Source of the DNA: Chryseobacterium sp.
GTDB lineage: Bacteria > Bacteroidota > Bacteroidia > Flavobacteriales > Weeksellaceae
Reading direction: 5' to 3'
DNA: 15,005 nt
NCBI GenBank assembly: GCA_003248755.1
Contig: QFQW01000092.1
Span: 1-15,005 of the forward strand
Notes under the pieces: generated by a model
What the model saw: only the letters and a program-made list of their open reading frames with translations
What the model was told of the DNA's origin: nothing
The model's database searches: none
In this document: positions 1 through 6,688 of the stretch, piece by piece
Layout: every line of letters begins with the position of its first letter
Numbering within the stretch: the first letter of the stretch is position 1
Made by a program: the position numbers and the translations under genes

Positions 1-559
1 TTGGGTCAAAGTTGGCAAAAGCACCTACAGTGTACGTCCAGCCATTTTTAGAAATCGGTCCCGAAACATTGACATCACCTTGTAACCAACCGAAAGTACT
101 CGTTGTGAATTTTCCTTTTAATTTAAAATCCTTGGTTCCGGTTTGGGAGTAAGAATTCACCGCAAAACCGAGGTCGCCCATCGTATTGGCTAACTGGTCC
201 ATTTTCAACAATCCTGTTTTTTCTAAGCCTACACTTTGCCTCCATGTTTTGTTCGGAAGTTCTGGCCAGAAGAAATACACGGCTGGCAAATCATTTTCAA
301 GAATGGTAATTCCGCCTACTGTTGAAGGCAAACCGATATTTACATCTCTCGGACTTGTGTTGTTGGCTGCGTTCAACATAACATTCCTGTTGTTGTCTTC
401 TTTGGATGAAGTTGTAACAGTTTTTACGCTTTCCTCAGTTTTTGAAGCTGCGTTTACAGCACTTTTTATAGATAAACTATCAGTTTTCTCTTGTCCAAGA
501 ACTGTGGCAAAGGAAAACATCAAACCTAATGCTGAAATTTTTAAAGTTGATTTTCTCAT
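1..559 (-). CDS. TonB-dependent outer-membrane receptor, N-terminal part (runs off window)
   Basis: Reading the minus strand from the ATG at 557-559 gives 186 open codons with no stop to the window edge. Residues 1-23 look like a Sec signal peptide: a basic start (MRKSTLK), a hydrophobic core and a likely cut near VLGQ. A Ser/Thr/Lys-rich linker follows to about residue 55, then a plug-like domain containing SPRDVNIGLPSTVGG, ENDLPAVYFFWPELP and the strand-like GKFTTSTFGWLQGDVNVSG. By family knowledge such proteins are 22-stranded outer-membrane barrels that import substrates using TonB energy. No carboxypeptidase-regulatory-like N-terminal extension, typical of SusC proteins, fits between signal and plug. 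The barrel is not in the window. The gene is divergent from a Nudix-type regulator at 1005, which suggests local control and possibly a sugar-type substrate; both points are inference. The substrate cannot be told from this fragment. Confidence 0.8.
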   Translation of the reverse strand, partial: MRKSTLKISALGLMFSFATVLGQEKTDSLSIKSAVNAASKTEESVKTVTTSSKEDNNRNVMLNAANNTSPRDVNIGLPSTVGGITILENDLPAVYFFWPELPNKTWRQSVGLEKTGLLKMDQLANTMGDLGFAVNSYSQTGTKDFKLKGKFTTSTFGWLQGDVNVSGPISKNGWTYTVGAFANFDP

Positions 560-750
560 TTTCTCTATTATATATTCTAATTTTCTTTCAAAAAAGCATA
601 AGAGAAATAGCAACATCAAAATATGAAGTTGTATATAACACAATGATATTTAAGGAACTTACTTCTGAATTATATCAGTCTGAAATAGAATTTGTGGTGC
701 TAAAAATTTCTCTTTTATATTTTATAATTTTCTTTAGTTAATATGAATAT

Positions 751-769
751 TTCAATGTTTCATATTGAA
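751..769. promoter_or_regulatory. Candidate operator palindrome
   Basis: The sequence TTCAATGTTTCATATTGAA has perfect 6-bp arms around a 7-nt centre. A perfect 10-bp palindrome, TACAATTGTA, follows at 774-783. The pair sits in the middle of the receptor/regulator spacer, about 110-145 bp upstream of the putative receptor promoter. It is a reasonable candidate for the neighbouring Nudix-type regulator, but short AT-rich palindromes arise by chance and no second copy was found in the window. Confidence 0.3.
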
Positions 770-981
770 GCATTACAATTGTACATCAAAATTTCTTAAC
801 TAACAAATAAATATTAAGAAAATTTAACATTGATAGTAAAATACAGATTATCAACATATTATATTAATATTAAAAAGAAATAATTCATTGATTCTCATAG
901 AAACAATGAAATTATCAAATAAAATCTTAACCATTTTTACAGCTGAGGGGACATTATTTTTATATTAACTAAAATTAATGC

Positions 982-989
982 TAAATTTG
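982..989 (+). promoter_or_regulatory. Putative Bacteroidota -7 box of the Nudix regulator
   Basis: TAAATTTG matches the Bacteroidota TAnnTTTG -7 consensus and lies 15 nt before the first ATG (1005). Transcription would begin near 995, leaving a leader of about 10 nt to that ATG or about 19 nt to the second ATG at 1014. No clear TTG -33 element is seen at the expected distance. Confidence 0.4.
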
Positions 990-1004
990 CCTGTCTAGAC
1001 TTTA

Positions 1005-1763
1005 ATGAAAAACATGGATTCTAAACAACAGATTGTGCTTCGATCAAATGAAGCAAAAGAAATTTACTTATCACATATCTCCGCAGACCCTGTTATTTTT
1101 GGTTTTGATAATAATGGATTAAAAGTTCTGATGCTACAATTGAACTATCGCCAGAAATGGCTGCTACCAGGCGGTTATGTAAGAAAAGATGAAGACCTGA
1201 ACGATGCAGTTGTAAGGATCTTAAAAGAAAGAGCCGGCATTTCTGATGCCTATATGGAAGAATTCGGTGTCTTTGGTAAGAAAGACAGAAGTGAGTTCTT
1301 TTTTGAGGAATTTGATGAAACCCTGTTCCATAAGCAACGTTTTATTTCGATAGGTTATTTAGCATTATACAACCCTTCTAACACAACTCTTGTGAAAGAC
1401 GAAATAAGTAATACGTGTGATTGGATTTCTCTTGACGAATTGGACAATATCGATATTTCAATGGATCACCGAGAAATCATAGACAAAGCATTATTAACAT
1501 TAAGAGAGCGTATATCTATAAAACCTATTGGTTATAATCTTTTGCCTGAAAAATTCACACTTTCCGAGTTACAAAAACTGTATGAAACAATCTTAGGAAA
1601 AGAACTTAATAGAGGTAATTTTTACCGTAAAATAAAAAACCTCGGTATCCTTAAAAAACTTGATGAGCAAAGACGTGGAGGTGCTCATAAATCACCTGAC
1701 CTTTACAGTTTTGATGAAGAAAACTATAACAAGGCTCTTGAAAATGGTCTAAATAACTGGTAA
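1005..1763 (+). CDS. Nudix-domain transcriptional regulator (NrtR/AraR-like)
   Basis: This 252-aa protein has an N-terminal Nudix-fold domain (about residues 25-160) and a C-terminal winged helix (about 170-245) containing LLPEKFTLSELQKLYE, GNFYRKI and LGIL. That architecture is typical of NrtR-family repressors and their Bacteroidota relatives such as AraR. The canonical Nudix box (G-x5-E-x7-R-E-U-x-E-E-x-G-U) is degenerate. Gly57, Glu63, Arg71, Glu75 and Gly78 are kept, but the second residue of the REUxEE core is Ile72 and the last Glu is Arg76. Hydrolysis is therefore unlikely and the domain probably only senses a ligand. Family ligands are ADP-ribose-like nucleotides or, in AraR, arabinose; the ligand here is unknown. 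The gene is divergent from a TonB-dependent receptor, its likely target. ATG 1005 is used; ATG 1014 (MDSKQQ) is an equally good start. Confidence 0.85.
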   Translation: MKNMDSKQQIVLRSNEAKEIYLSHISADPVIFGFDNNGLKVLMLQLNYRQKWLLPGGYVRKDEDLNDAVVRILKERAGISDAYMEEFGVFGKKDRSEFFFEEFDETLFHKQRFISIGYLALYNPSNTTLVKDEISNTCDWISLDELDNIDISMDHREIIDKALLTLRERISIKPIGYNLLPEKFTLSELQKLYETILGKELNRGNFYRKIKNLGILKKLDEQRRGGAHKSPDLYSFDEENYNKALENGLNNW

Positions 1764-1764
1764 T

Positions 1765-1798
1765 AAAAAAGCGAGTCAAAAATTTGATTCGCTTTTTT
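1765..1798. terminator. Bidirectional intrinsic terminator
   Basis: A 16-bp inverted repeat has a GCGAGTCAAA / TTTGATTCGC core with one G-T mismatch. It is flanked by A6 on the left and T6 on the right, so it works as a stem followed by a U-run in both directions. It starts 1 nt after the regulator stop and lies 21 nt beyond the atpC stop on the other strand, ending both converging transcripts. Confidence 0.9.
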
Positions 1799-1819
1799 AT
1801 GTTGTGTCATTATCTAAAA

Positions 1820-2101
1820 TTATTCGCAAAGAATAATTCCTTTATCATTATTGAATTCTAAAACCCCACTTTTAATTTCGTAAGAAAAAGCAGATTTAGC
1901 ATCATTCTCTTTTGTTAGATATTTTTGATAAGCAGAACCTACTCTATCCGTATAGATTTTCACTTTTCCACCAACCAAAGCTGATACAATTGCCGCGTGA
2001 TTTTTGAATATCTGGAATTGCCCGCTTTTTCCAGGAAGAAGAACAGATTCCACTTCACCTTCAAAAATTACAAATTCCGGAGTTAAAATTTTTATATTCA
2101 T
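1820..2101 (-). CDS. atpC: F1Fo ATP synthase epsilon subunit (short form)
   Basis: This 93-aa protein corresponds to the N-terminal beta-sandwich of F1 epsilon, with motifs such as MNIKILTPEFVIFEGEVESV, LPGKSGQFQIFKNHAAIVSAL and a strand-rich end. Typical bacterial epsilon is 130-140 aa and carries a C-terminal helical hairpin that inhibits ATP hydrolysis. That hairpin is missing here, and the stop is followed directly by spacer and a terminator. Short epsilon subunits are common in Bacteroidota, so this is probably the normal form and not a truncation. It is the second gene of an atpD-atpC pair, 86 bp after atpD, with an inverted repeat in the gap. Confidence 0.93.
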   Translation of the reverse strand: MNIKILTPEFVIFEGEVESVLLPGKSGQFQIFKNHAAIVSALVGGKVKIYTDRVGSAYQKYLTKENDAKSAFSYEIKSGVLEFNNDKGIILCE

Positions 2102-2117
2102 TCTTTCTTTTAGATTT

Positions 2118-2176
2118 AAAGATTTCAGACTTCAGATTTCAGACATTAAAGTCCCATGTCTATAATCTGATATCTT
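2118..2176. repeat. Imperfect palindrome built from 7-bp units, atpD-atpC spacer
   Basis: On the plus strand four consecutive heptads starting with AGA occupy 2120-2147 (AGATTTC, AGACTTC, AGATTTC, AGACATT). The other side (2156-2176) carries their complement in TCT-type spacing. Paired segments are AGACAT 2141-2146 with ATGTCT 2156-2161, TCAGATT 2132-2138 with AATCTGA 2164-2170, and AAGAT 2119-2123 with ATCTT 2172-2176. In the atpDC mRNA this would form an interrupted hairpin between the two cistrons. A similar heptad element occurs at 12736-12834. Confidence 0.6.
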
Positions 2177-2187
2177 GTGTCTAATTA

Positions 2188-3696
2188 TTAAGCGTTCTCA
2201 GCTAACATTTTTTGTCCAGCAGCAATTGCTTCTTCAATAGTTCCTTTCAAGTTGAATGCAGATTCTGGATATTGATCTAATTCTCCATCAATGATCATGT
2301 TGAATCCTTTGATGGTATCTTTGATATCAACCAAAGATCCAGGGATACCTGTAAACTGCTCAGCAACGTGGAAAGGCTGAGATAAGAATCTCTGAACTTT
2401 TCTAGCTCTGTAAACCACCAATTTATCTTCTTCAGAAAGTTCTTCCATACCAAGGATTGCGATGATATCTTGCAATGCCTTGTATCTCTGAAGAATTTCT
2501 TTTACTCTTTGAGCACAATTATAATGTTCTTCACCGATGATTTCCGGAGCCAAGATTCTTGACGTAGAAGCCAATGGATCTACCGCCGGATAAATACCTA
2601 ATGAAGCAATTTTTCTATCTAATACTGTAGTTGCATCCAAGTGAGCAAATGTAGTTGCCGGAGCCGGGTCAGTTAAGTCATCCGCAGGTACGTAAACCGC
2701 CTGTACAGATGTAATAGATCCGTTTTTAGTAGAAGTAATTCTTTCCTGCATCGCACCCATTTCAGATGCCAAAGTTGGTTGGTAACCTACCGCTGATGGC
2801 ATACGACCAAGAAGTGCAGACACCTCTGAACCAGCTTGTGTAAAACGGAAGATATTGTCTACGAAGAACAATACATCTCTACCTTGTCCGCTTTCTCCAC
2901 CATCTCTATAATATTCTGCCAAAGTCAAACCAGACAATGCTACTCTAGCTCTTGCTCCTGGCGGCTCATTCATCTGTCCGAAAACGAAAGCTGCTTTAGA
3001 ATCTTTCATAACCTCTAGGTCCACTTTAGAAAGATCCCAACCTCCATTTTCCATAGAGTGCATGAAGTCATCACCATATTTGATAATCCCGGATTCCAAC
3101 ATCTCTCTCAAAAGGTCATTTCCTTCTCTGGTTCTTTCTCCTACTCCTGCGAATACAGAAAGACCACCATGTCCTTTTGCGATATTATTGATCAATTCCT
3201 GGATCAATACTGTTTTTCCTACACCAGCTCCACCGAACAATCCGATTTTACCTCCTTTTGCATAAGGTTCAACAAGGTCTATAACTTTGATACCAGTAAA
3301 CAAAACTTCAGCAGAAGTTGATAACTGGTCAAATTTCGGTGCTTCTCTGTGGATTGGCAAACCTCCTTCTTTAGATAAAGACTGGATTCCATCAATAGCA
3401 TCTCCTACTACATTGAAAAGACGTCCGTTAACACCTTCTCCGATTGGCATTGTAATCTGAAGACCTGTACCAGTAACTTCCTGTCCTCTCTGAAGTCCAT
3501 CGGTAGCATCCATTGCGATACATCTTACAATATCCTCTCCAATGTGCTGCTCTACCTCCAATACAACTTTTTCACCATTAGTTTTAATGATTTCCAAAGC
3601 GTCATATATTTTTGGTAATTGTTCGACTTCATTAAAGACCACGTCAATAACCGGTCCAATAATTTGTGAAATTTTTCCTTTAATTTGGTTTGCCAT
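2188..3696 (-). CDS. atpD: F1Fo ATP synthase beta subunit
   Basis: This is the 502-aa catalytic beta subunit of F1, which binds ADP and phosphate and makes ATP at the alpha/beta interface. With the ATG start, the Walker A motif GGAGVGKT is at about residues 155-162, GERTREG with the catalytic Glu at about 187, and Walker B LFFVD at about 276-280. FRFTQAGSEVSALLGRMPS follows. The start was chosen at ATG 3694-3696 (MANQIKG). A longer frame from a TTG at 3720 adds 8 residues, but that TTG is the last part of the TATCTTTG promoter box and cannot be translated from that promoter. atpC follows after 86 bp. No other atp genes are in the window, so the ATP synthase operon appears split. Confidence 0.98.
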   Translation of the reverse strand: MANQIKGKISQIIGPVIDVVFNEVEQLPKIYDALEIIKTNGEKVVLEVEQHIGEDIVRCIAMDATDGLQRGQEVTGTGLQITMPIGEGVNGRLFNVVGDAIDGIQSLSKEGGLPIHREAPKFDQLSTSAEVLFTGIKVIDLVEPYAKGGKIGLFGGAGVGKTVLIQELINNIAKGHGGLSVFAGVGERTREGNDLLREMLESGIIKYGDDFMHSMENGGWDLSKVDLEVMKDSKAAFVFGQMNEPPGARARVALSGLTLAEYYRDGGESGQGRDVLFFVDNIFRFTQAGSEVSALLGRMPSAVGYQPTLASEMGAMQERITSTKNGSITSVQAVYVPADDLTDPAPATTFAHLDATTVLDRKIASLGIYPAVDPLASTSRILAPEIIGEEHYNCAQRVKEILQRYKALQDIIAILGMEELSEEDKLVVYRARKVQRFLSQPFHVAEQFTGIPGSLVDIKDTIKGFNMIIDGELDQYPESAFNLKGTIEEAIAAGQKMLAENA

Positions 3697-3717
3697 TACT
3701 AAATTTTTACTTGTGCG

Positions 3718-3725
3718 CAAAGATA
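3718..3725 (-). promoter_or_regulatory. atpD promoter -7 box
   Basis: TATCTTTG on the minus strand matches TAnnTTTG exactly and ends 21 nt before the atpD ATG, predicting a leader of roughly 15 nt. No clear TTG at the -33 position is visible. Confidence 0.6.
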
Positions 3726-3806
3726 ATAAAAGTTTACAATTCTGCGTCGTCAGAAAAAAAGATTTTTATCATATTTGCATAACAATTTTAAACACCATTT
3801 TTAGGT

Positions 3807-3814
3807 TATTTTTG
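3807..3814 (+). promoter_or_regulatory. ribF promoter -7 box
   Basis: TATTTTTG matches TAnnTTTG exactly, 37 bp before the ribF start codon. A second weaker box (CATATTTG, 3770-3777) lies 37 bp further upstream. Both are followed by GCATA, giving a direct repeat TTTGCATA at 3774-3781 and 3811-3818, perhaps two promoters. Together with the atpD promoter, this explains the 155-bp divergent spacer. Confidence 0.5.
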
Positions 3815-3851
3815 CATAGGCAAAATTTTTTCCTGCCATAAAATTCAGAGT

Positions 3852-4778
3852 TTGAAAATCATCAGAGATATTAAAGATTACCATTCCAAAATACCATTAG
3901 CATTATCTTTAGGTATGTTTGACGGTGTTCACCTTGGACATTTATCTATTATTAATAAATTGAATGAGATTGCAGAAAAAGAACATCTTGAATCTGCTAT
4001 CTTAAGTTTTTGGCCTCATCCGAGAAAATTTCTCAATCCGGATGATGATGTCAAAATGCTTAATACATTAGAGGAAAAATTAGAGCTCCTTGAAAAAAGC
4101 GGAATCAAAAATATTTTTCTGAAGACATTTGACGAAGAATTCAGAAATCTTACCGGAACAGAATTCTGTGAAAAAGTTTTGGTTGATAAACTGAATGTAA
4201 AACATATCATCATTGGACATGACCATACTTTCGGGAAAAATAAAAGTGGAAATTTTGAATTATTGAAATCTTTGTCCAATGAATTAGGTTTTAAAGTCAA
4301 TCAATTAGAAGCTGTTCAAACGAATGACCTTAATATCAGTTCTACAAAAATCAGAATTGCTTTATCAGAAGGCAGAATAAACGATGCTAATGCAATGCTG
4401 GGTTACAATTATCCATTGACCGGGAAAGTAATCCATGGGAAAAAACTGGGAAGAACAATTGGTTATCCAACGGCTAACATCGATGTTCCCATCAATAAAT
4501 TACTTCCAAAAAAAGGCGCTTATATTGTTGAAGTTTGGACTAATGGTCAATTTCATAAGGGAATGTTAAGCATTGGAACCAACCCAACAATCGACGAAAA
4601 GAACGAATCTTTACATACTGAAGTTTATATTCTGGATTTCGACCAAGATATTTATGGTAAAGAAATCACCATCAAATTCCGAGATTTTCTACACGACGAA
4701 ATTAAATTCGAAGGTTTGGAAAAATTGATTGAAAGATTAGATGAAGATAAAAGATTGACTGAGGAATTTCAGTTTTAA
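3852..4778 (+). CDS. ribF: Bifunctional riboflavin kinase / FAD synthetase
   Basis: This 308-aa enzyme phosphorylates riboflavin to FMN and adenylylates FMN to FAD in the cytoplasm. The N-terminal nucleotidyltransferase half has GMFDGVHLGH (21-30), GHDHTFGKN (about 122-130) and SSTKIR (163-168). The C-terminal riboflavin-kinase half has GKVIHGKKLGRTIGYPTAN (191-209), KKGAY and IGTNPT, followed by the Glu in LHTEVYILD. Length matches the family. The start is TTG at 3852: there is no in-frame ATG close upstream, and the first internal ATG lies inside GMFDGVHLGH, which would delete essential residues. It is convergent with the MmcQ/YjbR gene, the two ends overlapping by 4 bp. Confidence 0.96.
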   Translation: MKIIRDIKDYHSKIPLALSLGMFDGVHLGHLSIINKLNEIAEKEHLESAILSFWPHPRKFLNPDDDVKMLNTLEEKLELLEKSGIKNIFLKTFDEEFRNLTGTEFCEKVLVDKLNVKHIIIGHDHTFGKNKSGNFELLKSLSNELGFKVNQLEAVQTNDLNISSTKIRIALSEGRINDANAMLGYNYPLTGKVIHGKKLGRTIGYPTANIDVPINKLLPKKGAYIVEVWTNGQFHKGMLSIGTNPTIDEKNESLHTEVYILDFDQDIYGKEITIKFRDFLHDEIKFEGLEKLIERLDEDKRLTEEFQF

Positions 4779-5128
4779 GAATTATTAATTTCTTCTTTTA
4801 ATTTTTTCGTCAAAGATTTAAAAACCAAATCGTATGAATGGTCAATCAATTTTAGAATCAATTCTTTTTTAAGACCTTCGCAAAGAACGGAATTCCAATG
4901 GGTTTTATTTAAGTGAAATGCACCAGCTATTTGAAAATATTTTTCTCTGAGTTCCTCGCTCCAAACTGGGTCAGTTTTTACAGAAAATGTTGGCTGAGTA
5001 CTTTCCAAAGGCAAAAACAAGAATATTTTCCCACCAACCTTGAACACCAAAGTTTCGTTATCAAAAGGAAAACCTTCCGTTACAGCTTTTTTGGATAGAC
5101 AATATTCGCGGATTTCCTCAATTTCCAT
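4775..5128 (-). CDS. MmcQ/YjbR family protein
   Basis: This 117-aa protein matches the MmcQ/YjbR (DUF419) family in length and in features such as an N-terminal EIREYCLSKKAVTEGFPF, DNETLVFKVGGKIFLFLPL, and a C-terminal NSVLCEGLKKELILKLIDHSYDLV. YjbR of E. coli has a double-wing fold resembling some DNA-binding domains, but the family's role is not established. It is cytoplasmic, with no signal peptide or membrane segment. Its stop codon overlaps the ribF stop at TTAA (4775-4778). No strong promoter box is seen upstream, where the 85-bp gap is filled by an octad palindrome. Confidence 0.85.
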   Translation of the reverse strand: MEIEEIREYCLSKKAVTEGFPFDNETLVFKVGGKIFLFLPLESTQPTFSVKTDPVWSEELREKYFQIAGAFHLNKTHWNSVLCEGLKKELILKLIDHSYDLVFKSLTKKLKEEINNS

Positions 5129-5139
5129 TTTTTTAATTT

Positions 5140-5207
5140 AACAATTTAGCAATCTATTAGTATAACAATGAATTTAACTTTTTCTAAAAATACATTGATA
5201 CATTGTT
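5140..5207. repeat. Imperfect palindrome built from 8-bp units
   Basis: The left arm (5140-5160) reads AACAAT-TTAGCAAT-CTATTAG. The reverse complement of the right arm (5184-5207) reads AACAAT-GTATCAAT-GTATTTTTAG, so the arms match imperfectly around a 23-nt loop. Within each arm CAAT recurs every 8 bp, and another AACAATG occurs in the loop (5164-5170). The element occupies most of the spacer between two minus-strand genes and lacks a terminator-like T-run. Confidence 0.55.
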
Positions 5208-5213
5208 ACACTT

Positions 5214-5876
5214 TTAAAATTTAAAAGTATTCTTCGGTAGTTCTTTATTGATTTCGATTTTATTAATCAGCATTACATAATCGCTGTCTTTTTTAGGCGA
5301 AGACGATTCGATTCTGTAAGGCATCAATAGGTTTCCCACTTTTCTGTAATCGGAGTAAGTCAACGTTTCATCTTTCTTGATTTCGCGGAAAAGCGAATAA
5401 TTTTTGATATCAAAATAATAAATGGTTTTATTGACATTCTTCGTCAATTCTACTTTGAAATAGATTTGTTCTCCGATTTTTTCTTTTCCCAAAAGTTCAG
5501 CTTCAAAACCTTTGCTTTCATAATCGATAAAATCATTATCAAAATTCTCCGGAATGTAATCTGTATATTGCTGAAGCTTGTTCTGAGCATAATTCATCGC
5601 ATGACCATTCTTTCCGTCAAAGCCTTCAACAGGCGTTTCTTTTCCAGCCAAAATAATAGCTGTTTTGGTAAGATTTGGGCGTTGCTGGTAGATTTTCATT
5701 AAGTAAGAATCATTCACGCCAAGCGTTACCCGTCCTTGTATCTGAACCGTATTCAGGAGTTTCCAATTGGTAAGACCTCCGGAACTTTCAATATTTCTAT
5801 CGATGATTTCCTTTGCGGTTTGTGCAAAAATAATTTGTGAAAATATAATAGCAAAAAGGACAATTATTCTGTTCAT
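5214..5876 (-). CDS. Exported LolA-like / outer-membrane lipoprotein-sorting family protein
   Basis: This 220-aa protein has a clear signal peptide: MNRII, a hydrophobic core and cleavage after IIFAQ near residue 19. There is no lipobox Cys, so a soluble periplasmic protein is predicted. The mature part begins TAKEIIDRNIESSGG and continues as alternating strands (VQIQGRV, LMKIYQQRPNLTKTA, VEGFDGKNGHAMN, YFKVELTKN). That layout resembles the LolA/LolB-type half-barrel proteins often annotated as outer-membrane lipoprotein-sorting proteins. The Q-x-P-N-L and GFDGKNGW-like region is typical of Bacteroidota members, but its role is unknown. It is likely transcribed from its own promoter (5895-5902). 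Family assignment is moderately sure; a lipid-carrier function is inference. Confidence 0.72.
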   Translation of the reverse strand: MNRIIVLFAIIFSQIIFAQTAKEIIDRNIESSGGLTNWKLLNTVQIQGRVTLGVNDSYLMKIYQQRPNLTKTAIILAGKETPVEGFDGKNGHAMNYAQNKLQQYTDYIPENFDNDFIDYESKGFEAELLGKEKIGEQIYFKVELTKNVNKTIYYFDIKNYSLFREIKKDETLTYSDYRKVGNLLMPYRIESSSPKKDSDYVMLINKIEINKELPKNTFKF

Positions 5877-5894
5877 TCAAAAATTTTAGGATTT

Positions 5895-5902
5895 CAAAGA
5901 TA
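5895..5902 (-). promoter_or_regulatory. Promoter -7 box of the LolA-like gene
   Basis: TATCTTTG on the minus strand matches TAnnTTTG exactly, ends 18 nt upstream of the ATG and predicts a short leader of about 12 nt. No TTG is seen at -33. It separates this gene from the kdsB operon upstream. Confidence 0.55.
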
Positions 5903-5965
5903 GGATTTTTATTAAGTTTTGAACTTTTTAGGGATATTAAATCTGACTAAAAAAGATATTAATCA

Positions 5966-6688
5966 TTATATCAGTAGTTTGGCCTTCTCCAAATCTTCCG
6001 GCGTATCAATCCCAATTCCGACAAAATCGGTTTCTACCATCTTTATTTTCATTCCATTTTCCAAGTAACGCAATTGCTCTAATTTTTCCGAAATTTCCAA
6101 AGGTGTCATTTCCAATGAAGAGAATTTGATCAAAGCTTCTTTTCGGAAAGCATAAACACCAATATGCTTGTAATAATTGACATTATAAGATAATTCCCGA
6201 TGAAAAGGAATTACCGAACGGCTGAAATACAATGCAAACCCATTATTATCAGTAATGACTTTTACATTATTTGGGTTCTGGATTTCTTCCGATTCTTTTA
6301 ATTGAATCTTCAATGAAGCTAAAGAAACTTCTTTTTTATCATCATTGGAAAAAACATCAATTAATTGCTTCAAAGGTTCTTTTTTGAGAAATGGTTCATC
6401 ACCCTGGACATTGATGACAATATCACAATCGATATTTTGAACAGCTTCTGCAATTCTGTCGCTTCCAGTCTCGTGTTCGCCTGTCATCACAGCTTTTCCG
6501 CCGTTTTTGGAAATCTCATCAAAAATAATCTCTGAATCTGTTGCCACAAATACTTCATCAAACAAACCTGTTTCCACGACATTCTGATAAGTAGTTGTAA
6601 TAATGGTTCTATTACCCAGAATCTCCATCATTTTCCCCGGAAATCTTGTTGAATTATAACGAGCAGGAATAACTGCAATAACTTTCAT
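5966..6688 (-). CDS. kdsB: 3-deoxy-manno-octulosonate cytidylyltransferase
   Basis: This 240-aa enzyme (from ATG 6688) activates Kdo with CTP to CMP-Kdo for lipid A-core assembly. It shows the KdsB signature PARYNSTRFPGK (residues 8-19), then EVFVATDS, TGEHETGSDRIAEA, VINVQGDEPF with the metal-binding Asp, and a C-terminal GIGIDTPEDLEKA. A GTG one codon upstream could be read, but the ATG is preferred because its A overlaps the upstream stop in TGATG. The gene is therefore translationally coupled to the RES toxin gene, an unusual partner for an envelope housekeeping gene. No promoter of its own is visible, though one inside the toxin gene cannot be excluded. Confidence 0.97.
   Translation of the reverse strand: MKVIAVIPARYNSTRFPGKMMEILGNRTIITTTYQNVVETGLFDEVFVATDSEIIFDEISKNGGKAVMTGEHETGSDRIAEAVQNIDCDIVINVQGDEPFLKKEPLKQLIDVFSNDDKKEVSLASLKIQLKESEEIQNPNNVKVITDNNGFALYFSRSVIPFHRELSYNVNYYKHIGVYAFRKEALIKFSSLEMTPLEISEKLEQLRYLENGMKIKMVETDFVGIGIDTPEDLEKAKLLI

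Larger units (their letters stand above)
560..1004. promoter_or_regulatory. Long AT-rich divergent regulatory spacer
   Basis: This 445-bp gap lies between the divergent receptor and regulator genes, and I find no convincing gene in it. It holds a plausible promoter for the receptor on the minus strand: TATTTTG at 623-617, with a TTG at 643-641 placed 17 nt upstream. It also holds a -7 box for the regulator (982-989) and several palindromes: TTCAAT-N7-ATTGAA (751-769), TACAATTGTA (774-783), and TTTCTTAA/TTAAGAAA (792-799 with 814-821). The length and density of symmetric sites are what a regulated divergent promoter would show, but no binding site is proven. Confidence 0.55.

Noticed and set aside
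186..626. Open frame of 146 aa on the plus strand at the left end
   Set aside because: It lies antisense to the receptor gene, whose minus-strand translation has a signal peptide and plug-like motifs. The plus product has no recognisable features.
529..741. Small hydrophobic plus-strand frame (70 aa) in the spacer
   Set aside because: It overlaps the receptor start and promoter region and its composition reflects AT-rich DNA. No promoter or conserved motif supports it.
935..965. CTGAGGGGAC stretch considered as part of a riboswitch before the Nudix regulator
   Set aside because: The surrounding sequence lacks the paired elements of thiamine or cobalamin riboswitches, and the putative promoter lies downstream of it.
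2836..3321. Plus-strand frames inside atpD
   Set aside because: atpD is unambiguous on the minus strand with all catalytic motifs; these are antisense shadows.
4016..4300. Minus-strand frame of 94 aa inside ribF
   Set aside because: ribF motifs are intact across this stretch; the opposite frame is a shadow.
4775..4778. 4-bp overlap of convergent ribF and MmcQ/YjbR stop codons as a regulatory device
   Set aside because: TTAA is self-complementary and readily gives two facing stop codons. Compact convergent ends are common and nothing else supports regulation.
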